A DNA stretch of 64,000 nucleotides, from the NCBI RefSeq assembly GCF_024347615.1, contig NZ_AP025509.1, positions 1,550,001 through 1,614,000 on the forward strand, in the 5' to 3' direction. The first letter of the stretch is position 1; each line of letters starts with the position of its first letter. The stretch comes from Vibrio splendidus (GTDB lineage Bacteria > Pseudomonadota > Gammaproteobacteria > Enterobacterales > Vibrionaceae). The notes below the pieces were generated by a model that had not been told where the DNA came from, did not search any database, and saw nothing but the letters and a program-made list of their open reading frames with translations. Shown here in pieces: positions 1 through 8,367 of the stretch. Position numbers and translations under genes: made by a program.

Positions 1-907
1 AAAAAACCAAACGATGATAAATGCCGACCATGGACTTGAGCATAGGGATTGGAATAGCAGCCGCTTCATCAACCAATAGCAGGTCGCAATCAGGCTTAGA
101 TTTAAGTAAGTCATCCGGAGCTACGAATCTTAAACTTCCCCCTTGATGGCGAATGTGTGTAGCGTTAACCACTTCGATGACTTCGAGTCGCTGTATTGCA
201 TGGAAAAATACAGGCACGATTGCTTTCACTGAAGGCGCAGTCACAATAATATCTAATCCATGACGTTCAACCAGAAGCTGTGCTGCGGCAATCCCCAACG
301 TCGAGCTTTTACCGCGACCTCTATCTGCGGTGAGAATCAAAGGACGTTTGCGATGCCCAGACAACACCTTTTTGACCAACTCAACTGCCACGTTTTGCTG
401 TTCAAATCTATCCAATCCGATTTCAGCATTTTGTTTTGGGGGGAATGCGTTACTCGCTTGAGTAACATCGCCAGCTTCATTAGCTTGCGAAACAGAAATG
501 AGTTTATCGAAATGCCCCTTTAACCAACGTTGGCCAAAGCCAGAACTCCCCCCCTCTTCAGCTTCATTGACGTTTGGCGGCAACACCAACAACAAACCGC
601 CACCGACTAACGACCCCAGTGCTGCACTGAAACAATTCGCGTCAAACTGATCTCTAAAATCACAAACAAGAATCTGGCATTCACGACCCAGAAGTTGCTG
701 CCCCTTCTTGACCGGTGCATGCGTCACATCGTCGAATGGGACACCGCCAATCTGAAAAATGGATTTAACGTTCTTATCTTGAAGGAAGGTTGAAATAACC
801 TTGTTTTGCCAATCGACATCACCGTTAAAAACCACGCCGTAACGGTGATCATTATGTTGAGCAACATCAGAAAGTGTATGCAGAAAAGTGTTGGTTGGGT
901 TTGTCAT
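1..907 (-). CDS. tmcA: tRNA(Met) cytidine acetyltransferase, 3' end missing
   Basis: TmcA uses acetyl-CoA and ATP to make N4-acetylcytidine at the wobble position of elongator tRNA-Met. The ATG is at 907 on the minus strand and the frame stays open to base 1, so only about 302 N-terminal residues are present. They begin MTNPTNTFLHTLSD and cover the N-terminal DUF1726-type domain and the start of the RecD-like helicase domain. The Walker A-like segment is TADRGRGKSSTLG, followed by the Walker B-like LLLVDEAAAIPIP. The acetyltransferase domain lies outside the window. It sits just beyond the parB2 terminator and is probably transcribed separately. Identification rests on the helicase motifs and overall likeness to the family, and is fairly secure. 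Confidence 0.85.
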   Translation of the reverse strand, partial: MTNPTNTFLHTLSDVAQHNDHRYGVVFNGDVDWQNKVISTFLQDKNVKSIFQIGGVPFDDVTHAPVKKGQQLLGRECQILVCDFRDQFDANCFSAALGSLVGGGLLLVLPPNVNEAEEGGSSGFGQRWLKGHFDKLISVSQANEAGDVTQASNAFPPKQNAEIGLDRFEQQNVAVELVKKVLSGHRKRPLILTADRGRGKSSTLGIAAAQLLVERHGLDIIVTAPSVKAIVPVFFHAIQRLEVIEVVNATHIRHQGGSLRFVAPDDLLKSKPDCDLLLVDEAAAIPIPMLKSMVGIYHRLVF

Positions 908-949
908 AGTTAGCGTCCAGATTCATCTAGACACAGTTTATCACAGCCA

Positions 950-975
950 AATAAAAAGCCGCATAATGCGGCTTT
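950..975 (-). terminator. Terminator of the parA2-parB2 operon
   Basis: A perfect inverted repeat (AAAGCCGCAT at 955-964, ATGCGGCTTT at 966-975) reads on the minus strand as a GC-rich hairpin followed by TTTTTATTT. It lies about 25 bases past the parB2 stop. Confidence 0.8.
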
Positions 976-1000
976 AGAGTCGTAATGGAAAGTTGTCGAC

Positions 1001-1975
1001 TTAGTCGAGCTTCGATTGAACGAAGGCTAAAATCTCTTCCATTGTCGCATCATCCACTTTCTTAAGGTTCAACGCCAAGTTTGAACCCTTACGGCTGTAT
1101 GAAGCGCGGCCTTTAATAAGCTCAACTTTTGGAGAAGCTTTCTTCGCTGGCGCAGGTGCCAATTCAAGAATCCAACCTTCCAAAGTTTCAGTAACGTCTT
1201 TAGTTAAACGCGTAACACCTTGTGCTTCGCTACGCTGCCATACAAAACCTTCAGAAGCATCACACTTAGTCAGTAATGTTTGCTGTTGTTCGCCAGTCAG
1301 GCCACCAAATTGTTTGTGTAGCTTAACAATGGTTGGGCGACCAAGATCGCTCACATTTGGGTAAGCTTGTAGCAGTTCAAGAGGCAAAGCCGCCGCTTTC
1401 AACGCGCCACTCACCAAAGCTTCACTGCACTGGAACATTTTCGCTAGTGCTTTCTGGTCTTCAGCTTCGCCTTTATCTAGCTTCGCTTGCATCTCTTTAC
1501 CCTTCTCGTAAAGAGAAAGCGGTTTATGAGCGTTAGCGACATCAGATAGGAACTTAGCATGTTCGCCGTTGATGTTTTCAGCAACATAGATAAGGAACTC
1601 TTTGTCAGCCAAAATACACGACATACGACGACGGCTACCATCGAGAACTTCAATCTTACCGTCTTTGTTTTTACGACCAACCGCTGGGTATTGCTGGCCA
1701 CGTTCTTTCAATGTTGTAAGAACATCAGAAAGCGCGTGCTCGTTTAAGAAAGATTGCTCACGAGCATTTTCTTCGAAAACAACCGTTTGAGTTGCTACGT
1801 CAGCCGCCGGGATTCGAACTAGTTCAAATGAAACCAATTCTTCGCCTGCAACAGAAAGCTCGATCACTTGAGCCTGTTCTTTAGCCGCTGTTTGAGCTTC
1901 TTGTGGCGTAGCTACGCGACGTTTGTTTGCTTTACCAAATAGCTTTGCATTTAAGTCAGATGTTTTAATTGCCAT
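1001..1975 (-). CDS. parB2: Chromosome II partition protein ParB2
   Basis: ParB2 is the centromere-binding protein of chromosome II. It loads at parS2 sites and works with ParA2 to place and segregate ori2. The 324-aa protein has a ParB nuclease-like fold with the conserved arginine patch DGSRRR at residues 112-117. A central helix-turn-helix stretch follows (KALAKMFQCSEALVSGALK, about residues 174-192), then a C-terminal dimerisation region. It starts 5 bases after the parA2 stop, so the two are one operon, and it ends before a strong terminator. Family: plasmid-type (P1/SopB-like) ParB proteins typical of Vibrio second chromosomes. A perfect parS2 site lies 1.4 kb away at 3419-3431. Confidence 0.93.
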   Translation of the reverse strand: MAIKTSDLNAKLFGKANKRRVATPQEAQTAAKEQAQVIELSVAGEELVSFELVRIPAADVATQTVVFEENAREQSFLNEHALSDVLTTLKERGQQYPAVGRKNKDGKIEVLDGSRRRMSCILADKEFLIYVAENINGEHAKFLSDVANAHKPLSLYEKGKEMQAKLDKGEAEDQKALAKMFQCSEALVSGALKAAALPLELLQAYPNVSDLGRPTIVKLHKQFGGLTGEQQQTLLTKCDASEGFVWQRSEAQGVTRLTKDVTETLEGWILELAPAPAKKASPKVELIKGRASYSRKGSNLALNLKKVDDATMEEILAFVQSKLD

Positions 1976-1980
1976 TCTTG

Positions 1981-3198
1981 TTATCCCTGATTAAGTGAAG
2001 GCCAGTTGCTATGTAATACACGCTCTAATTCTAGAGCACTTTTTTGTACTGCGTCTTGAGCGACAGCCAGAGTTTTCTTACCACCCTCAAAGTCGCTCAC
2101 CGTTAGATCGAAAACCGTGCTGTAAGTATCTGCACAGGTTTCAAAAGCGCGGCTTCTTGGAATAGTTGCCATCATTACTTGGTCATTCAACAGGTAGTTC
2201 ATCTCAGTTAATACTGATACCTGCTTCTTGTTGTCGTCTTCAAACATGGTTGGCATTAGACGAACAAATTCGAGCCCTTTCCAGTCGTCCGGGAACATCT
2301 CGTACACGGTTGGTAAATGCTGGAAGAAGTTAACCGTTGAAGCCCAATCCAAACGCTTGGCAGCACATGGAATCAGAAGAGCGTTCGATGCGTACATTGC
2401 GTTCCACACTAGAGGGTCTACGTGCGGGCCGGTATCAATCATAATCACATCAAAATCATCAGCAATTTTGTCGATAAGCTTCTCTTTTAAAAGACGAACA
2501 ATATCAAGTGACTGATCTTGAGATAGGCTTTGCCACGCTTCAGCGTTAAACATCGCGTCTTCTGGGAACGCCGAAATCGTCTTTAGATTCGGATACTGTG
2601 TTGGTAAAAGTACGTTCTTACGCAAGAATTCAAGATCAACATCTTGGCCTTCTGGCACGTTGTCCAACATGATATCAACAGCAGAATAGATACTGTCGTG
2701 CTCTGCACCACTAATTTGTGGGTTCAAGAACAGACGCAAAGAACCTTGTGGATCCAAGTCAATTAAGCAGATACGGTAGCGCTTATCTAAGTTCAAAGAC
2801 AGACAAGCCGCTAGGTGAACCGCAGTCATTGATTTACCCGTACCGCCCTTTTGGTTCTGTACGTTAATAACCCATGGCTTATTGTCTACATGCTGCTTAC
2901 GTTGGTGGAACTTCGGCACTTCAGCTGCGTCCATCAGCATGTGAGCTTCAGTCAATGAAATCGAGTAATGATTGGCGTTGTTCTTTGTAAACTGATGACC
3001 ATCCGCTTCAAGCTTGTTGATAGCCTCATCCAATTTTCGACGAGTTAAGCCTGAACGCGTCTCCATCATAGCTTTAGACATTGGAGGGAAATGTTCATCA
3101 CTTCGCTCTTCCAGAATAATCTCAATTCGGTCAGCCTGAACTTGTTGAGTTTGTTCGGCTAGCTGATAGAGCTTATCAATCGTTTGTTCTCTTTTCAT
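1981..3198 (-). CDS. parA2: Chromosome II partition ATPase ParA2
   Basis: ParA2 is the Walker-type ATPase that moves chromosome II origins by forming DNA-bound filaments activated by ParB2. The 405-aa protein has an N-terminal winged-helix DNA-binding region (about residues 1-100), as in type Ia ParA proteins that repress their own promoter. The deviant Walker A motif KGGTGKS is at residues 117-123 and the Walker A'-like segment LIDLDPQGS follows. Later DVIMIDTGP provides Walker B. It is first in the operon with parB2 and is divergent from rctB across the ori2/rctA region. Its promoter region (3199-3420) holds an ACTGTA/TACAGT palindrome at 3303-3318 that could be a ParA2 operator; that last point is inference. 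Confidence 0.94.
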   Translation of the reverse strand: MKREQTIDKLYQLAEQTQQVQADRIEIILEERSDEHFPPMSKAMMETRSGLTRRKLDEAINKLEADGHQFTKNNANHYSISLTEAHMLMDAAEVPKFHQRKQHVDNKPWVINVQNQKGGTGKSMTAVHLAACLSLNLDKRYRICLIDLDPQGSLRLFLNPQISGAEHDSIYSAVDIMLDNVPEGQDVDLEFLRKNVLLPTQYPNLKTISAFPEDAMFNAEAWQSLSQDQSLDIVRLLKEKLIDKIADDFDVIMIDTGPHVDPLVWNAMYASNALLIPCAAKRLDWASTVNFFQHLPTVYEMFPDDWKGLEFVRLMPTMFEDDNKKQVSVLTEMNYLLNDQVMMATIPRSRAFETCADTYSTVFDLTVSDFEGGKKTLAVAQDAVQKSALELERVLHSNWPSLNQG

Positions 3199-3418
3199 TG
3201 CCAGTTTCCGTAATGATTAACCTAGAACAAATTGTACAGCGATTAACAACAAACACAACAAAAACATGAACATACATTTATGAGTAAAATCACATAAAAT
3301 AGACTGTATTTTTACAGTTTGATGAAAAATAGGCTTAGATGAACACAAAAACGTCTATTTTTATCACCGCTAACGGTGCTATTTCCGGCTTACTTTTTAA
3401 ATGTTACATCGTCACTTA

Positions 3419-3431
3419 TTTACAATGTAAA
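3419..3431. promoter_or_regulatory. parS2: parS2 centromere site
   Basis: TTTACAATGTAAA, flanked by A and T, matches exactly the ParB2 consensus NTTTACANTGTAAAN known for Vibrio chromosome II. It lies in the rctA part of the origin, as in V. cholerae. Confidence 0.85.
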
Positions 3432-4101
3432 TGTAATTACAGAAAATAAACTTCGGAACGATTGAAATACAACCATAGATTACGGTTGGTGTGATTTGCA
3501 TTCGAATTTGTCAGATTTTCAATAGAAAGTAACCAAACAGACTAAATAGACAAAAAATTCAAAGTCGAAGTAAAAATCGAGTGTAATAAAACAAAAGAGA
3601 ATTGGAACCTATCCGGAAGAATGATCATGGAGTACATCGACAGTTAGATAATTGATAAGGCCAAATTATGAAGCATGATCAAGGCCTAAACTCACCAATA
3701 TTGATCGGAGTAAGTGCATGTTAGAAATGATCAACTCACGGAAAAATGATCAAGTAAATATCGTTCCGGAAGCATATAAATATAGAGCTAACTTACGGAC
3801 AAATGCTTTTGCAATGGGGATTCAAGCTCTATAAGGCCTCATTGCTTGGAAATTCAATCGACACGGATTACAAATACAGAAACATGACAATTTCATGATC
3901 ATGCTTCCTGATTTATGATGTATCGAGCTAAAAGCCCCCAACCAGTGATTATGGAACCAATACCGATTGAATTTTGAACGCCAAAGGGGGAGAACGATGT
4001 AAAAGGGGCATTACTTGATCATTGTTCCGATGAATTGGCTGTCAAAAATATCCACATCGGTGACTTAGAAGCCGCTTAATACAACTTGATCAATTACGGA
4101 C

Positions 4102-4110
4102 TGTGGATAA
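4102..4110 (-). promoter_or_regulatory. DnaA box of ori2
   Basis: TGTGGATAA on the plus strand is a perfect DnaA box (TTATCCACA) on the minus strand. It lies 14 bases before the first iteron of the six-repeat array, the expected arrangement in ori2. Confidence 0.85.
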
Positions 4111-4124
4111 GCTGTATAAGCATA

Positions 4125-4250
4125 ATGATCATGCTTTCGAACCGATAATGATCATGCTTACAATGACTTAATGATCATCGTTCTGAGGTTCTGTGATCAT
4201 GCTTTCTTTAATTTAATGATCATCGTTTCGAGTTCTTTATGATCATGCTT
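4125..4250 (+). repeat. Array of six RctB 12-mer iterons
   Basis: Six direct repeats of the type RTGATCATNNTT start at 4125, 4148, 4171, 4193, 4216 and 4239. The centre spacing is 22-23 bases, about two helical turns, so RctB monomers would line up on one face. Types alternate between ATGCTT and ATCGTT endings. Each contains a GATC Dam site; RctB binding to 12-mers in V. cholerae needs full methylation, which links initiation to replication state. Confidence 0.93.
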
Positions 4251-4254
4251 TCCA

Positions 4255-4375
4255 ATCGAATTTTTTTTAACACTTATAATTCATGCACTTAAAAGCAAAC
4301 TCACAGCCAGATCATTAGATCACTTAATCATTTAAGATCATATTAATCAAAAAGATCAGTTATTTAAAAGCCAAT
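4255..4375 (+). other. DNA-unwinding element of ori2 with ATCA repeats
   Basis: The AT-rich stretch follows the iteron array directly. It has a T8 run (4261-4268) and six ATCA tetramers at 4311, 4319, 4327, 4337, 4346 and 4355, spaced 8-10 bases apart. Work on V. cholerae RctB describes binding to single strands carrying ATCA repeats during origin opening; the phased spacing here fits that. Confidence 0.7.
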
Positions 4376-4390
4376 AAATTCTCTTTATTT

Positions 4391-4446
4391 ATGATCATTC
4401 TTTCTTTATCATTCAGGAACTATAGTGAAATTACGGTTAGTGTGAT
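4391..4446 (+). promoter_or_regulatory. rctB promoter and autoregulatory sites
   Basis: A single 12-mer (ATGATCATTCTT, 4391-4402) lies about 55 bases before the rctB ATG. A 17-base element ATTACGGTTAGTGTGAT (4430-4446) ends 11 bases before that ATG. The latter recurs with one change at 3479-3495 in rctA. In V. cholerae rctB is repressed by RctB through a 12-mer and a truncated 39-mer (29-mer) in its promoter; assigning this 17-base element to the 29-mer is inference. Confidence 0.6.
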
Positions 4447-4457
4447 ACGGATCAAAA

Positions 4458-6437
4458 ATGAAACCAGAAGAGAAATTGTTAATTAAGGCACGAAGCCACA
4501 AAGATGGTCATTTATTTGAGGTATCTGAAACAGCCGTTGAATGGATAGAACAATATCAACACTTCAAAGGGGTCACCAAAAGCATCGTTGAGCTTCTTAA
4601 CCTAATTTCACTACGTGGGTTTAGCAGCAAAGATGGATACGTCTCCACCACCGAGATTATTGAATCAACTGATGGTCAAGTGACTCGCGCCGCCTTGCAA
4701 CAAAGGCTGAGAGCCGCTGTAAGTATTGGTCTGTTCAAACAAATCCCAGTTCGTTTTGAAGAAGGCCTTGCGGGTAAAACCATGTTGCATCGCTTTGTGA
4801 ACCCAAACCAATTGATATCGGTACTGGGTGCCACCAGTTTAGTGACAGAAAGCGTCAAGCAAAATGAAAAGCAGAAGCGTTCTAAAGCACTAGCTCAAAC
4901 CAAAGTAAACAAGCGCTTACTGAATGAACACGGACTGAATACACCACCGACGATGAAAGACGAAGCGGATCAATTCATTGTTTCTCCAACCAATTGGGCG
5001 GGGATTATTGATCAAGCGTTGGCGCCACCTAGAACACGTAAGAGCTACCAGAAATCTATGGTTTCGATCTCTGGCACTCGAGCGGTGATCGAGACACGAT
5101 CTTCTAAAAACATCATGACGGTTGACGATCTGATGACGCTGTTCGCGTTATTCACGCTTACTGTTCAATATCATGATCACCACCAAGATGATTATCATCT
5201 CGACGCGAAACACACACCGAACAAAACACCACTCTACATCACTGATATTTTGTCTTTGCGTGGCAAGAAAGACAGCGGTCCTGCACGCGATTCGATCCGT
5301 GACAGTATTGATCGTATCGAATTTACGGATTTCCAACTGCACGAGCTCACGGGCCGTTGGCTTAGCGAGAACATGCCAGAAGGCTTCAAGAGTGATCGTT
5401 TCCGATTCTTAGCTAGAACCATTACGGCATCAGAAGAAGCGCCTACAGAGGGCTCTGATGGCGAAATTCGCATTAAACCGAACCTGTATATCCTTGTCTG
5501 GGAACCTTCGTTCTACGAAGAGCTGCTGACGCGTGATTATTTCTTCCTATTTCCGCCAGAAATCCTGAAACAACATACCTTGGTCTTCCAAATGTATTCG
5601 TACTTTAGAAGCCGTATGGCACGTCGCCACTCAGATTGTATGTTACTGAGCGAGCTGAACCAGAAGTTGGCTCGTAATATCGATTGGCGTCGCTTCTCGA
5701 TGGATTTGATCCGCGAACTCAGAAAATTGGGCGAAGTAGGGGATCAAGAAGATACTTTCCTGGTAAATCTTTGGGGTTATCACTTGACGATCACGGCGTT
5801 GATCGAAAAAGGCAAAACCACCGATTATCAGGTTGATATTAAATGTAATGTCGAAGAGGTGTTGCGTTATTCAAGAGCGCGTACCACCAACGCCGGTAAG
5901 CGTAATATGGCACCGACGTTACCGAACCCGCTGCGTAACGAGATGGTGTCTAAGCAGAAGCTGGAAGAGCTGTCTGAGATTATCGATGGTGAGTTTGAGC
6001 CAATTCAGCGTAAAGCTCCGTCGCCAAGAGGCAAATTGGGACGTCGAGTTAAGCAGCGTAAACACTCTGTTGAGATCAACGCTGATGAGATCATGATTAC
6101 TCTCTCTAAATATACCTCCACAGAGGCTCTAGAACGCAGTATAACGGCTTTATCTGCTATGACCGGGCACTCACATGCCTCAATCAAAGAAGAGTGCTCA
6201 GAGCTCATTGAGAAGCTTGATTGGTTGAGAGTAGGGGAGGATGTTATCCCATACGAAACACTGAGTCGCTTAATTGAGCTGTACAACGACCGTGACAGCA
6301 CCAGCAATCGACACCTGTCCATTGAACGTTTGATTTCTGGTTTGGCTGTGCGTCGTAAAGTGTGTAAACAAGTTCACGAAGGTCATTTGGACGAGAATGT
6401 GTTTCTAGCGCTCGATGAAATGGCGATTGGCCATTAA
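4458..6437 (+). CDS. rctB: Chromosome II replication initiator RctB
   Basis: RctB is the Vibrio-specific initiator that binds 12-mers to open ori2 and 39-mers to restrain it. At 659 aa it is essentially the size of the V. cholerae protein (658 aa). It lacks an AAA+ ATPase motif, as expected; the family consists of winged-helix DNA-binding domains, the central two resembling plasmid initiators such as RepE or pi. The N-terminal part (residues 1-150) carries a DNA-binding segment with the sequence TRAALQQRLRAAVSIGLF. The C-terminal third is basic (SPRGKLGRRVKQRKH, near residue 520). The start is ATG 4458. It reads away from ori2 and is probably autoregulated through its promoter sites. Confidence 0.96.
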   Translation: MKPEEKLLIKARSHKDGHLFEVSETAVEWIEQYQHFKGVTKSIVELLNLISLRGFSSKDGYVSTTEIIESTDGQVTRAALQQRLRAAVSIGLFKQIPVRFEEGLAGKTMLHRFVNPNQLISVLGATSLVTESVKQNEKQKRSKALAQTKVNKRLLNEHGLNTPPTMKDEADQFIVSPTNWAGIIDQALAPPRTRKSYQKSMVSISGTRAVIETRSSKNIMTVDDLMTLFALFTLTVQYHDHHQDDYHLDAKHTPNKTPLYITDILSLRGKKDSGPARDSIRDSIDRIEFTDFQLHELTGRWLSENMPEGFKSDRFRFLARTITASEEAPTEGSDGEIRIKPNLYILVWEPSFYEELLTRDYFFLFPPEILKQHTLVFQMYSYFRSRMARRHSDCMLLSELNQKLARNIDWRRFSMDLIRELRKLGEVGDQEDTFLVNLWGYHLTITALIEKGKTTDYQVDIKCNVEEVLRYSRARTTNAGKRNMAPTLPNPLRNEMVSKQKLEELSEIIDGEFEPIQRKAPSPRGKLGRRVKQRKHSVEINADEIMITLSKYTSTEALERSITALSAMTGHSHASIKEECSELIEKLDWLRVGEDVIPYETLSRLIELYNDRDSTSNRHLSIERLISGLAVRRKVCKQVHEGHLDENVFLALDEMAIGH

Positions 6438-6577
6438 TCACGAGGGCGTGTTGATCTTTCGAGCTGATTTTTGCAATAGAAATACCCAGTACCAAGAAGC
6501 CCGAATTTACGGTCGATGAATGGATAGTTTGAACACATTAGGTGCTGATTAAAATCGCACCTAACGCTGACAAAGTT

Positions 6578-6722
6578 CTGACAATGTAACGCATCCAGTT
6601 GATTATTATTTATCCCGAATAGACAACCTTTGTCCTTTCTTATGATTAATAGATTGGCTCATATTTTGTTACATCATACTGAATAGATTTTTGCGAGTTC
6701 CTAAGGGACTCGCTTTTTTTTT
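6578..6722 (+). ncRNA. Candidate small RNA between rctB and its downstream operon
   Basis: No gene is evident in 6438-6883. A possible promoter has CTGACA at 6578-6583 and GATTAT at 6601-6606 with a 17-base spacer. A strong hairpin terminator ends at 6722. The transcript would be about 110 nt starting near 6613. It matches no RNA family I recognise. Alternatively the hairpin simply ends rctB transcription. Confidence 0.3.
6693..6722 (+). terminator. Rho-independent terminator downstream of rctB
   Basis: GCGAGTTCC and GGGACTCGC (6693-6713) form a 9-bp stem with one G-U pair and a TAA loop, followed by nine T residues (6714-6722). Confidence 0.85.
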
Positions 6723-6786
6723 GCCTGAAATTCGTATAATTATTAAAATTCAATAACTTATATGTAACTAGTAACTGCTGACCCTG

Positions 6787-6813
6787 AAGCATGATCAAGG
6801 CTAGATCATGCTT
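6787..6813. repeat. Inverted pair of RctB-type 12-mers outside ori2
   Basis: AAGCATGATC (6787-6796) and GATCATGCTT (6804-6813) are perfect inverted repeats, each the core of an RctB 12-mer. The 17 bases TGAAGCATGATCAAGGC here are identical to the ori2 stretch at 3669-3685. Further 12-mers follow at 6911-6922 (TTGATCATCGTT) and 7364-7375 (TTGATCATGCTT), both inside the next gene. Confidence 0.6.
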
Positions 6814-6883
6814 TTTACGGATCCTATTTGTGAAGGGATTCTGCTTTGGTGTTTGATCGTTCAGGGTTAAATCGTGGAGTGGA

Positions 6884-7429
6884 TCAGTGGCGTTGACGTA
6901 GAGCTGCACCTTGATCATCGTTCTGGTGTTGGCTTGCCATAAAACGCACATGCGATTCGATCAATTTTTCTGATTCTTCTTTCCAGCGAGGTTCTTGTTG
7001 TTGGTTAGTAAATTCCAAAGCCAGTACACATAAATGCTGGAGCCGCTGTGTGCACCACTCTTGCAAGTCAGGCTCTGATTTTGGGTTGCATGACACGGCC
7101 TGCAGCTTGCTATAAGCAAACATCAGGTATTGATAGGCCTTTTCTTGATTGTGCGAACCACCAGCCTCGTTTGAGAGCGATGATACGCTTGGTGCTGCAA
7201 ACTTTGTCGATGTCGTCAGCGTTACGTCTTTATGTCGATAAAACGTAAAGATTCTCAGGCATCCGTCTAGCCAACATGCGATGCCTTTGCTCTGCTCATC
7301 CGTGATCAATGGCCCCCAGAGCGCGTCTGGAGGCGTTAAGATCAAAGGTTCTAACCGGTCCACTTGATCATGCTTTCGGTCTTTGTACCAATCTCCGATC
7401 CGCTCTAACCAAGTGTCTAGTTCATTCAT
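6884..7429 (-). CDS. Uncharacterised 181-aa protein coupled to ABC ATPases
   Basis: I do not recognise a family. The protein has no signal peptide or membrane segment. It is rich in Trp and Gln, with a helical C-terminal half (KAYQYLMFAYSKLQ, then the C-terminal amphipathic run RWKEESEKLIESHVRFMA). Its ATG overlaps the stop of the preceding ATPase gene by four bases (ATGA), so translation is coupled and the protein is last in that operon. Two RctB-type 12-mers (6911-6922, 7364-7375) fall within the coding sequence. It may be an accessory factor for the ATPases, but nothing in the sequence shows a biochemical role. Confidence 0.7.
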   Translation of the reverse strand: MNELDTWLERIGDWYKDRKHDQVDRLEPLILTPPDALWGPLITDEQSKGIACWLDGCLRIFTFYRHKDVTLTTSTKFAAPSVSSLSNEAGGSHNQEKAYQYLMFAYSKLQAVSCNPKSEPDLQEWCTQRLQHLCVLALEFTNQQQEPRWKEESEKLIESHVRFMASQHQNDDQGAALRQRH

Positions 7430-8358
7430 GCAACGTTATTCCACTGTTTTACAAAGTGATTATCAGAAACTTGCTTGATTGCATGCTGTATTTCACAGCT
7501 CTGCTCTCGAATTCGATCTGCGTTTATTGAATAGTTTGGCTCATTTTTGACGAGTTCGCCAAATGGCAGATCGGGATCGGGAACGGCAGAGATCAACAGC
7601 TTAGTGTACGGGTGTTGTGGATTGGTTAAGATCGACTGTGTTGATCCCCATTCGACGATCTGCCCTTTGTACATCACCGCCGTCTCTTCCGCGATGTAAT
7701 GTGCAGTGGCAAGATCGTGGGTTATGTACAAAAATCCAATCCCCAATTCTTTCTTCATTTTTTGCATCAGGTTTAACACGCCAAGTCGTATTGAAACATC
7801 CAACATTGAGGTAGGTTCATCGGCAAGGATAACCTCAGCACCCACTGCGAGCGCTCTTGCTAAATTAACCCGCTGTCTTTGGCCACCACTGAGCTCATGA
7901 GGGTATTTGGTGAGAGTTTCAATGGGTAACTCCACCAGCGTTAATAACTCTTTGAGACGCTCTGTGAGAGCCTGTTTCGTGGCTACTTGCTTATGGATTT
8001 TAAGCGGGCGCGTTAAGTGGTGCTCAATGGTGTGAGTTGGATTAAGTGAGCCAAATGGGTCTTGAAATATCATTTGTACACGGCTGCGGTAATCCAAGAT
8101 ATCTTTGCGGCTTTTTAGGGTAGAAATCTCTCTGCCATTGAACAGTATCTCTCCCTCTGTCGCAGGGTAAACCTTGGTCATCAATCGTGCGCAGGTGCTT
8201 TTCCCGCAGCCAGATTCGCCAACCAGTGCCAGTGTTTTGCCTGCATGTAAGTCAAAACTCACACCATGCAGTGCTCTAAAGATCGCTTCTTTGCCAAATC
8301 CACCGCTAACGGTGAACTCTTTAACGAGGTTTTTCACTTGAAAAATAGGTTGTGACAT
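7426..8358 (-). CDS. Oligopeptide-type ABC transporter ATPase (OppF/DppF-like)
   Basis: This is a nucleotide-binding subunit of a peptide, nickel or siderophore-type ABC importer. The 310-aa protein has Walker A GESGCGKST, the Q-loop segment MIFQDPFGSLNP, the signature LSGGQRQR, Walker B VILADEP and the switch histidine in ITHDL. The C-terminal oligopeptide-transporter extension (PQHPYTKLLISAVPDP) is present. It follows the partner ATPase gene by 9 bases. No permease or binding protein lies next to it in the window, so the cognate membrane subunits must be elsewhere. A Fur-like box before the operon suggests an iron-related substrate, which is inference. Confidence 0.85.
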   Translation of the reverse strand: MSQPIFQVKNLVKEFTVSGGFGKEAIFRALHGVSFDLHAGKTLALVGESGCGKSTCARLMTKVYPATEGEILFNGREISTLKSRKDILDYRSRVQMIFQDPFGSLNPTHTIEHHLTRPLKIHKQVATKQALTERLKELLTLVELPIETLTKYPHELSGGQRQRVNLARALAVGAEVILADEPTSMLDVSIRLGVLNLMQKMKKELGIGFLYITHDLATAHYIAEETAVMYKGQIVEWGSTQSILTNPQHPYTKLLISAVPDPDLPFGELVKNEPNYSINADRIREQSCEIQHAIKQVSDNHFVKQWNNVA

Positions 8359-8367
8359 AGAGCTCTC

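Larger units (their letters stand above)
3199..4457. other. Chromosome II replication origin region (rctA plus ori2)
   Basis: There is no convincing gene in this 1.26-kb AT-rich stretch between parA2 and rctB. In Vibrio this interval is ori2: the left part (rctA) is regulatory and titrates RctB, and the right part is the minimal origin. Visible elements are a parS2 site (3419-3431); scattered single 12-mers (3621, reversed 3671-3682, 3895-3906, 4015-4026, 4086-4097); a DnaA box (4102-4110); six regularly spaced 12-mers (4125-4250); an AT-rich unwinding region with ATCA repeats (4255-4375); and the rctB promoter with one more 12-mer (4391-4402). The small inverted repeat CACCG/CGGTG at 3365-3378 lies in the rctA part. 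I could not delimit the 39-mers expected in this family by eye. Confidence 0.9.

Noticed and set aside
3325..3362. AAAAATAG...CTATTTTT hairpin in the rctA region as a terminator
   Set aside because: The stem is only 8 AT-rich pairs with a 22-base loop; too weak to call.
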